From an uncultured Saprospiraceae bacterium (GTDB lineage: Bacteria; Bacteroidota; Bacteroidia; Chitinophagales; Saprospiraceae): 7,908 nt of DNA. Made by a program: the position numbers and the translations under genes. Position 1 is the first letter of the stretch; each line of letters opens with the position of its first letter. Below the pieces are notes generated by a model. It saw only the letters and a list, made by a program, of their open reading frames with translations. It was not told the origin of the DNA and did not search any database. Below, piece by piece: positions 1 through 6,500 of the stretch. Where the stretch lies: NCBI GenBank assembly GCA_937959095.1, contig CALGLY010000617.1, positions 1 to 7,908 on the forward strand, in the 5' to 3' direction.

Positions 1-69
1 TTCTTTTCCACAAGCAAAGCTTACGAAGAATAAGGACAGTAGTGCTATATTTTTGAATGTAAAGGACAT
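1..69 (-). CDS. N-terminus of a lipoprotein gene (partial, runs off the window)
   Basis: This is the first 23 codons of a minus-strand gene whose remainder lies beyond position 1. The peptide starts MSFTFKNIALL, continues with a hydrophobic stretch (residues about 8-19) and reaches SFAC-GKE, with Cys20 as the likely lipidated residue. The signal has one Lys near the start, a short hydrophobic core and a small residue (Ala) before Cys, as expected for signal peptidase II. The -3 residue is Ser rather than Leu/Val/Ile, a relaxed form often seen in Bacteroidota. After Cys comes Gly-Lys-Glu, which resembles the start of a surface lipoprotein export signal. The start codon follows an A/T-rich leader with no Shine-Dalgarno match, as for the other genes here. 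The cargo gene stop lies 146 bp upstream, with a strong hairpin between, so it may have its own promoter. The function of the mature protein cannot be judged. Confidence 0.72.
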   Translation of the reverse strand, partial: MSFTFKNIALLSLFFVSFACGKE

Positions 70-111
70 GATATTTTTTATTAATAATTGTCTGTTTTGT
101 AAAGGAAAATT

Positions 112-119
112 TAAACCTA
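112..119 (-). promoter_or_regulatory. Weak candidate -7 element for the partial lipoprotein gene
   Basis: The minus strand reads TAGGTTTA, five of the six fixed positions of the Bacteroidota -7 consensus TAnnTTTG, about 42 bp before the ATG at 69 and downstream of the hairpin at 151-201. The matching -33 position, 19 bp further upstream, reads TTC instead of TTG. In A/T-rich DNA such a match is easily found by chance, so this is only a candidate. Confidence 0.22.
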
Positions 120-150
120 CTCTAAAAAAGAGGTAGAAGAATTTGTAATG

Positions 151-201
151 TCCTTAGCCAAGCTGCTCGCTTGTGAAGCAAATGAGTAGCTTGGCTAAGG
201 A
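151..201 (-). terminator. Long hairpin after the cargo gene, probable transcription terminator
   Basis: Positions 151-168 and 184-201 form an 18-bp inverted repeat with a single mismatch (C against T, which is a permitted G-U or a C-A mismatch depending on the strand). The 15-nt loop includes a small GCTT-GTG-AAGC inverted repeat. Read on the minus strand, the stem begins 14 nt past the TAA of the 1004-residue gene, the usual place for a terminator. The following RNA is only moderately U-rich, and a run of six U comes about 21 nt later, so it is not a textbook intrinsic terminator. It could instead stabilise the 3' end of the mRNA. The stem itself is certain from the sequence; the role is inferred. 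Confidence 0.6.
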
Positions 202-215
202 GGCAAGGAACGTTC

Positions 216-3200
216 TTAGTTCGATATCTTCGTGAAAGGAATAGCTTGCTGCATTCCTTTTATCTTGATGGCATAATTGCCTGCTGGAAGCGCAGCAATA
301 TTCAAATTATTTTGATTGTAGCCTTCATTTATCATTACCCGTTCTGTAAAGACAACTTGTCCTTGCATATTTACCACACTCAAGATTGCATCCGCATCTG
401 ACGCGCTTTCAAAAGTTAGGTTGAGTTTGTCCATTGCAGGCACTGGATATATAGCTGCTTGCAGTAGCGTCGGAATAGGATTGGATCGTGTCATAGCGTC
501 ATTAGATAGTACGATGCTTGCTTCGTCATCTTCTTCCGCTACACCACTACTACTATTATCAGGTGTAGAATCTGGGTCTGCTATATCACTTGCAATAACT
601 TGAGTGAAATACGAAATATCTCCTGCTCTAGTTAGTGGAAATAGCGTCAATTCTAAAGTCGCTGTTGCTCCGCTTGCCAATGTTCCAATTGACCAAATAC
701 CTGGATAAGAACGGTAAACGCCATTGGTGATTTCATGCTTGGTGTAAGGCTGCATTTCAGGCACTTTTGCTTCTATCTCAATATTAGTAGCCGCTTGTGG
801 TCCAAAATTGGTTAGGCTAATTCGGTACGTTAGCGTCTGGAAGGTTGTATAAGTTTCTGAGTTTGTAGACAATGATAATTCTAAATCCGAGCCTTCACCA
901 GAATTATCAATATCAATAACAGCAAAGTCAGTTCCCCATTCTCCACAAGCATCTATAGCCGCCGATGCAAAGGCAGTAAGTTCGCTCACTCTAGCGGTAG
1001 GATTGGGGATAAATGGATCATCTAGTTTTGATGTGGAAGTCCATAAATAATCGTAAGCTTCTACCGTTCTTGGAGAAAACGTAAAGTCAAAGAAACTAAA
1101 TTCATCAAGCGAGAAGGCACGTAATGGCTCTAAAATTCTATAATCTAAATTAAAGCGATAGAAGGAGTTCACCCGATTACTTGGTTCTACATTGGAAAAT
1201 ATTAAGTCATTGCTGGCAATGTCATAAGCCATTATTGTTTGTAATTGATTAAAGGAAGCAATGGATTCAAATAAGCGAACAGTACCAGTATTCAATTCTA
1301 CTTCCAGTAATTCTAAAGAAGATAAGTTCGCATCTCCATTTTTCAGCAAGATCTTGCGCCCTTCCAAAATAATAAACCCAGTATTCTGTTGAAATCCTCC
1401 AAGTTCAATCGTACTAATCAAGTTCATTGCCGCAGTTGCCATATCTACGGTATAGAATCTCAAGACATCTTCTTCAAGATTTTCATCATAAAAAGCGTTT
1501 AATGCCAGTAGTTCTCCCGTTTCAGGATTGTATTGAATATCTTTAATGCGCTCGCCTTCATCAAGAGGACGCAGTGTATCAATGAGTTCACTTTCTCCCG
1601 TCGTGATATTGAAGTGGTATAATATGCCAGCAGCTATGCTAAAAGTAGCTTCTACACCAACTAGCTCATCCGCTTTTAGATAAGTTATCCTATTATAGTT
1701 AGGAAGCGTACTATCAGCTAAAGCAGTAGTTTCCTCATACGTGTATAGATTCATTACAGAAACATTACCCATATTAGGTATTCTACTATTTCCTGTCGAA
1801 AAAAATAGTCTATCCTCATCATAAGGCACGCCGCCTACAGCATAATTGAATAACTGAACAGGCTCGCCTGGCACAACCAAGGTGTCTTCGGAGACCTCTA
1901 CTATTGGTGGTTCAAAAGCCGTTACTTCAAATGTGCTCACTTGCTCATTGCCACATAAGTCGCTCACGGTTACTTCATAAACACCTTCTGCAAGTCCCTC
2001 AACGTAACCAGAAGTTACTTCTTCCGAATGAGACCATTGGAAATTGTAGGTTGGACTACCAAAGCCGTCGGCTGCATCATTACTTATCGCGCCTCCCTTT
2101 GGGATGACATTGATAGCACCAAAGGCATCTCCAGAACAGCCTGCGGGAAATATAGCAACCTCTTCTATATTAAGAATTTGGTCGGGTGCTTCTAGGTCAA
2201 TGGTATTGATAGCAATTTTCCCTTTTCCTATTGCATTTGTAGGCGTACCAAAAAAATCATTAGAACCATCCACAAGGATGTAGTAGGTCTGTCCAGGGGT
2301 TAGGCAAGACAGTTGAGACATTCTATTCAAAAAGAAGATTTGGAAAAACCCTCCCGAAGGTAGACTAGTAGCAGCTTGTGCCGCTACTAAATTGGCACTA
2401 CTCACCTCGGTACAAGCATTGGCTTCATAAACGGCAATTTTAGAATTGTAATTACCGATAATGTCGAGGTTTAATAAATCAATCTCTACGGTGCCTGTTT
2501 CGGGGGCTACGAAAGAAAACCAAATAGAGTGACTAATTTCTACATTTATACCCCAACTAGAAAAGCCTAAAAAGTCGCTTGGGGTAAAAGGTGGTGCAAA
2601 CATAAATTCATCTATAGAAGTAGCACCAATATTTGAAAATTCAATAGGCGCACTATCCAAATCTAATGCAATGGCATCGCAGATGTCATCATTCACAGGG
2701 GCTGCTACGGATGCAACTTGGACACAAAATGTCCCTGCTTGTACTTCATCAAAACTCTGCTCTACAATTTGAATATAGTAAACTTGCCCTTCCATTAATT
2801 CTGCACTAATAGTAGGCAAAACTTCTATCGCAGTAGTTGGCACTTCAGCATCATTGCAAGCGACTTCTACTAAGCCATCAAAGGAGCAATTTTCACCGCT
2901 TAGTTCGTATAAGGCCATCTGCAAATCAATAGCAGTACCTACTCCTGGAAAGTTGGCAGAGATAAGTACTAAGCCATTTTCGGGTGCAGTGAACTGATAC
3001 CAAACACTTGCTTGGCTAGGAATACCATAAAAACAAGAGCCTAGTGGCTCATCTGTTTCCAAGCTTGCGGCTGTCAAGTCCCCATTTGCCATATCACATG
3101 GAGCATCTAGGGTCAATATGGTAGCATTGCAAAAGCTATCATTACTCGGCTGTGCAATAGCCATGGTGGTAAAAAAAGAGCTAAGAAGAAGTAGAAAAAG

Positions 3201-3230
3201 GATTGAATTAAATTGGTGTAATGTTCTCAT
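216..3230 (-). CDS. Secreted multidomain protein with T9SS C-terminal sorting domain
   Basis: A 1004-residue protein of unknown function, predicted to cross the inner membrane by Sec and the outer membrane by the type IX system. Residues 1-26 form a signal peptide with cleavage after Ala-Ile-Ala. Residues about 30-175 and 180-343 are two PPC-like beta-sandwich domains, each opening with Asn-Asp-x-x-Cys-x-Ala and containing a Val/Ile-Trp-Tyr/Phe-x-Phe-x-Ala-Pro-Glu strand. Residues about 362-436 resemble an SprB repeat (Cys365, Cys426, GLAEGVYEVTVSD). Residues 443-470 and 724-774 look like the two halves of one Ig/PKD-like domain, interrupted by a propeller-like region (about 472-722) with at least four blade-like strands such as LYHFNITTGE and LLEVELNTGT. 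Residues 781-908 resemble DUF11. Residues 926-1004 are a T9SS type A sorting domain (IYPVPAMDKLNL, LPAGNYAIKI). No catalytic motif is visible, so adhesion or binding is more likely than enzymatic activity. The start fits the signal peptide, and no Shine-Dalgarno sequence precedes it. The HTCS gene lies 318 bp upstream on the same strand. Confidence 0.93.
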   Translation of the reverse strand: MRTLHQFNSILFLLLLSSFFTTMAIAQPSNDSFCNATILTLDAPCDMANGDLTAASLETDEPLGSCFYGIPSQASVWYQFTAPENGLVLISANFPGVGTAIDLQMALYELSGENCSFDGLVEVACNDAEVPTTAIEVLPTISAELMEGQVYYIQIVEQSFDEVQAGTFCVQVASVAAPVNDDICDAIALDLDSAPIEFSNIGATSIDEFMFAPPFTPSDFLGFSSWGINVEISHSIWFSFVAPETGTVEIDLLNLDIIGNYNSKIAVYEANACTEVSSANLVAAQAATSLPSGGFFQIFFLNRMSQLSCLTPGQTYYILVDGSNDFFGTPTNAIGKGKIAINTIDLEAPDQILNIEEVAIFPAGCSGDAFGAINVIPKGGAISNDAADGFGSPTYNFQWSHSEEVTSGYVEGLAEGVYEVTVSDLCGNEQVSTFEVTAFEPPIVEVSEDTLVVPGEPVQLFNYAVGGVPYDEDRLFFSTGNSRIPNMGNVSVMNLYTYEETTALADSTLPNYNRITYLKADELVGVEATFSIAAGILYHFNITTGESELIDTLRPLDEGERIKDIQYNPETGELLALNAFYDENLEEDVLRFYTVDMATAAMNLISTIELGGFQQNTGFIILEGRKILLKNGDANLSSLELLEVELNTGTVRLFESIASFNQLQTIMAYDIASNDLIFSNVEPSNRVNSFYRFNLDYRILEPLRAFSLDEFSFFDFTFSPRTVEAYDYLWTSTSKLDDPFIPNPTARVSELTAFASAAIDACGEWGTDFAVIDIDNSGEGSDLELSLSTNSETYTTFQTLTYRISLTNFGPQAATNIEIEAKVPEMQPYTKHEITNGVYRSYPGIWSIGTLASGATATLELTLFPLTRAGDISYFTQVIASDIADPDSTPDNSSSGVAEEDDEASIVLSNDAMTRSNPIPTLLQAAIYPVPAMDKLNLTFESASDADAILSVVNMQGQVVFTERVMINEGYNQNNLNIAALPAGNYAIKIKGMQQAIPFTKISN

Positions 3231-3280
3231 TGTTAATTAATTTTGGTTGAAAATATTGTAATAGTAAGTGTGTATCGTGA

Positions 3281-3288
3281 CAAATATG
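3281..3288 (-). promoter_or_regulatory. Weak candidate -7 element of the cargo gene promoter
   Basis: The minus strand reads CATATTTG, matching five of the six fixed positions of the Bacteroidota -7 box TAnnTTTG, 50 bp before the cargo start codon. There is no TTG at the expected -33 distance. Competing five-of-six matches (TATATTTC) occur at 3301-3308 and 3336-3343, so the real start site cannot be picked from sequence alone. Confidence 0.22.
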
Positions 3289-3300
3289 TCCTATAACCTT

Positions 3301-3345
3301 GAAATATATAAAAGGGCAAAATCTGCCTGTGTCAGGAAATATATC
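3301..3345. repeat. GAAATATAT direct repeat flanking a small palindrome
   Basis: GAAATATAT occurs at 3301-3309 and again at 3336-3344, 35 bp apart. Between and overlapping them are GGCA-AAATC-TGCC (3315-3327) and the perfect palindrome CCTG-TGT-CAGG (3326-3336). The elements are seen directly, but each is short, and the region may simply be the A/T-rich core promoter with an embedded operator. Confidence 0.35.
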
Positions 3346-3438
3346 CTTGTTTACTTTCCTGATTTTTGATTGAAATAAGTTGAAAACTGAATACTTAAAA
3401 TTGACACTTCAAAGATGGGAGCGTTTTAGTCCTGTTGC

Positions 3439-3510
3439 GTTACAAATTGGGGTCAAGTTGTTACAAAAGCGTTGCAAAACACAAAGAAAAAATTACAGAT
3501 TGGTTGCATT
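3439..3510 (+). promoter_or_regulatory. Phased array of five direct-repeat octamers, candidate AraC-type/HTCS operator
   Basis: On the plus strand five same-orientation octamers start at 3439 (GTTACAAA), 3460 (GTTACAAA), 3471 (GTTGCAAA), 3492 (ATTACAGA) and 3503 (GTTGCATT). Their offsets are 21, 11, 21 and 11 bp, giving an exact 32-bp superperiod and placing all five on nearly the same face of the helix. AraC-family proteins bind direct-repeat half-sites, and AraC itself uses 21-bp spacing. The HTCS encoded immediately upstream ends in an AraC-type domain. The array lies 208 bp upstream of the cargo start codon and 38 bp beyond the HTCS stop. The first three copies are strong; the last two have two or three mismatches. 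The assignment to this HTCS is inference. Confidence 0.45.
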
Positions 3511-3520
3511 TTTTAGGTTG

Positions 3521-3538
3521 GCTGCTCATTCAAGTAGC
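3521..3538 (-). terminator. Weak hairpin after the HTCS stop codon
   Basis: The minus-strand RNA just past the HTCS TAA can form a 7-bp stem (GCTACTT, loop GAAT, GAGCAGC) containing one A-C mismatch and a closing G-U pair. A run of six U follows about 30 nt later. It lies only 10 nt after the stop and shares its stem sequence with the much stronger hairpin after the cargo gene, which supports a terminator-like role, but the stem alone is weak. Confidence 0.25.
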
Positions 3539-3548
3539 TTATAGTCAG

Positions 3549-6500
3549 TTAGTTGTTGGTTGTGCTGGGCGATTCGCCAAATAATTCTTGATAAGAATTA
3601 GAAAAATGAGGTAAATATTTATAACCAACTTTCCAGGCTACTTCGGAAACCGTAAAGTCGCCTGTTTCTAGTAACTTTTTGGCTTCTTTCAAACGATATG
3701 TGCGAATAAAATCAGAAGGTGATTGGTTGATTAGGACTTTCATTTTTCGGAATATTTGGGAGCGACTCATTCCTATTTTTTGACAAAGTTGGGGCAGTGC
3801 AAAATCTTCATTCGTGTAGTTTTCTGCTACTATTTTTCGTACTTTCTTAATAAATTCATCTTCTACCGCTATCGCTTCTTGCACAGCCGACTCCAAGGAA
3901 TGAGGTAGGCTTTCTTCATTCATTTTTCTGGATAAATAATTGGTGATACGTTGTTGGCGTTCTAGCAGTTGTTCTAGTCGAGTAAGTAACTCTTCTTTAT
4001 CAAACGGTTTTGCCAAATAAGCATCCGCACCTCGTTTGAGTCCTATAATTTTGGAAGCAGTATCTGCCTTAGCGGTCAATAGTATTATAGGAATATGACT
4101 AGTTCGCTCGTCCTGTTTCAAGGTATTACATACTTCGTAGCCGTCTTTTTCTGGCATCATCACATCACTGATTATCAAATCTGGACTATTTTCAAGGGCT
4201 TTTTCGATGCCTATTTTTCCATTAAACGCAATGTCTATGTGGTATTGAGCGACTAAACAGGCTTCTAAGTAGGTTACTACATCAGGATTATCTTCTATAA
4301 TAAGCAGTTGTGGTAATTGGGCGGTATTAGTCGTGTTATTACCTTCAGGTTTAGGAAAGACATCTGCTAAGTCTGTAGCAAGTAGTTCGGGGGTTTTTAC
4401 GACAGCCTTAGTCGTAACCGGTAAAAGAATAGAAAAAACCGTGCCTTTTTCTATCTCGCTTTCTACCTTAATTTTGCCGCCCATCAGTCGCACCAATTCG
4501 CGGGTGTGTGCTAGACCAATACCTGTGCCTTCTTCTTTTCTAGTTGCCGAATTATCGACTTGATAAAAACGATCGAAGACATAGGGCAAATCCGCTGCCG
4601 CTATTCCAATACCTGTATCTTCTATTTTTAGATAAAGCTGCTGTCCGTTTTGTGCTACGTTCACTTTGATAGCCCCTCCCGAACGCGTATATTTCACCGC
4701 ATTGGATAGTAAGTTCGTCATGATCTGTTGGACTTGTTCAGGGTCGTAGTCCATTTGAAGTTCCTCCAAAGGACAATAGAACTGCAAAGATAAATTATGA
4801 CTATTGGTATAGGTTTGAAAAGACTCCGTAAGGTAGCGCAAATAAGCAACTATGTCGGCTTGTTGCAGTTGTAGTTGGAATGCATTATTCTCCAATTTTG
4901 ATAAATCTAGTAATTGATTGATAAGCCGAAGTAAGCTTTTACCATTGCGCTCAATGAGTTTTGTTCCTGTATCTAAAAATTGCTTGGGATTGCTTTTAAT
5001 GTGCTGCGTCATACCCAAAATGACGGTTAGCGGTGTTCTAAATTCATGGGTTAAATTGGTGTATAAACGACTTTTGAAGCTATCCAATTCCTTTAGGCGT
5101 TGGGCTTCGTCTTGCTCTTGTTTGAGTTGGTTTCGGAGTACTAATCTTCGCTGCAAAACATTAGAAATACCATAAATCAAAGTACAAAATAGTCCTCCAT
5201 ACAGCAAATAGGCCCACCAAGTATGCCACCAAGGGGGACGAATCGTAAAGGAATAGGGGAGTACTTCGCTCCAATCGCTCCATCTTCCCTTAGCTTGAAC
5301 TTTAAAGGTGTATGCACCATAAGGCAAACTCCGATAATCAATCCTGCTTTCCTTGGTAGGAGGACTCCAGTCTTCTTCCAGTCCCTCTAACAAATAACGA
5401 TAGACTATATCGTGGGGTGCTGACCATTCCAGCCCTGAAAAATCAAAACTAAGGTGATTGATTTTGTGACTAATTACTAAATCATTGGGGTAGTTTTGAA
5501 ATCTTGGACGACTACTATATTCAATTTTTCCGTTTGACAGTTGTACTTTTTTCGATTGAGAAAAATCAAAAAAAAGATCATTCAATCGGATATTATTGAG
5601 GTGTACAGTAGGAGGCGTGGAGTCGATATTAGTATAAAATTTATTCAAATCAAGTTGCAATAAATTTTTACCCATGCCCCACCATAGTTCATTGCCTCGT
5701 CGGTAGCTTGAGTTGTGGATATTATCCTGCGTTTTTAATCCATCTACTTCCTTAAAAGTTTTGAATTTTATTGGAGCATTTTCGTTTAATTCAGCAAAAT
5801 TCAAGCCTTTCTCTGTGCCAATCCATATATTATTTTTGATATCTTGGTTGATAGACCATACTTCATTATTACTTAGGCCATTTTTGGTGGTATAATGCGT
5901 AAAAGTCTCCTCATCGAAGAGATAAACGCCATCGGGAGAAGCTAACCATAGTCTATGCTTTGTATCCTCTAAAACGCTAATAGTCCTTACTGAATGACCT
6001 GCCGCAGTTTGTACACGGTAAAAAGTTTGCCCATCATATTTAAAAAAATCATCGTAATTGGATAGCCACAAATTTTCGCCCTGAGCAATTAATAAATTCC
6101 TACTAATAGGTGTCCCATCTTCCATTTGATAATGGATAAATTCCTTTCCATCAAAGCTACATAACCCTCCTTTAAGCGTACTAATCCAAAGTAAGCCTTG
6201 TTTATCTTCTACGATGTACCATACTTCATTTCCACATAGTCCATTTTCGGTGGTGTAGTAGGTGAATTTTTTGCCATCAAATTTTATCAAGCCTTGGGCA
6301 TAAGAGCCAAACCAAAGATTTTTTGCCTTATCTTCTAGTAGGTATTGTATGCGGTCTACGGGCAGTCCTCCATGTTCTTCAGAATAGTAATAATAATGCG
6401 TACCATCGTATTTCATTACTCCCTCATACTCTGTGGCCATCCAAGTGTGTCCTTCACTATCTGTAATAAAATGATTAAATTTATTAGAACTCAAGCCTTC

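Larger units (their letters stand above)
3231..3548. other. Intergenic regulatory region between the HTCS and cargo genes
   Basis: These 318 bp hold no convincing gene. They are unusually long for two adjacent same-strand genes and contain a weak hairpin after the HTCS stop, a phased array of five octamers (3439-3510), a pair of GAAATATAT repeats flanking a small palindrome (3301-3345), and an A/T-rich leader before the ATG at 3230. The closest -7 match on the minus strand is CATATTTG at 3281-3288 (five of six fixed positions), but no TTG sits at the usual -33 spacing. This would suit a promoter that depends on an activator, though absence of a -33 match is weak evidence. Confidence 0.7.

Noticed and set aside
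421..603. Plus-strand open frame of 60 codons
   Set aside because: It lies wholly antisense to the C-terminal part of the secreted protein, has low-complexity Ser/Leu content and resembles no known family.
1904..2107. Plus-strand open frame of 67 codons
   Set aside because: Antisense to the SprB-like and Ig-like region of the cargo gene, with no recognisable domain or start context.
3315..3327. GGCA-AAATC-TGCC as a separate operator
   Set aside because: A 4-bp inverted repeat is too short to claim alone; it is noted only within the surrounding repeat cluster.
3461..3529. Minus-strand 22-residue open frame in the intergenic region, with a Cys/Leu-rich end
   Set aside because: It overlaps the octamer array and the post-stop hairpin, its start lies inside a stem, and a frame this short is expected by chance.
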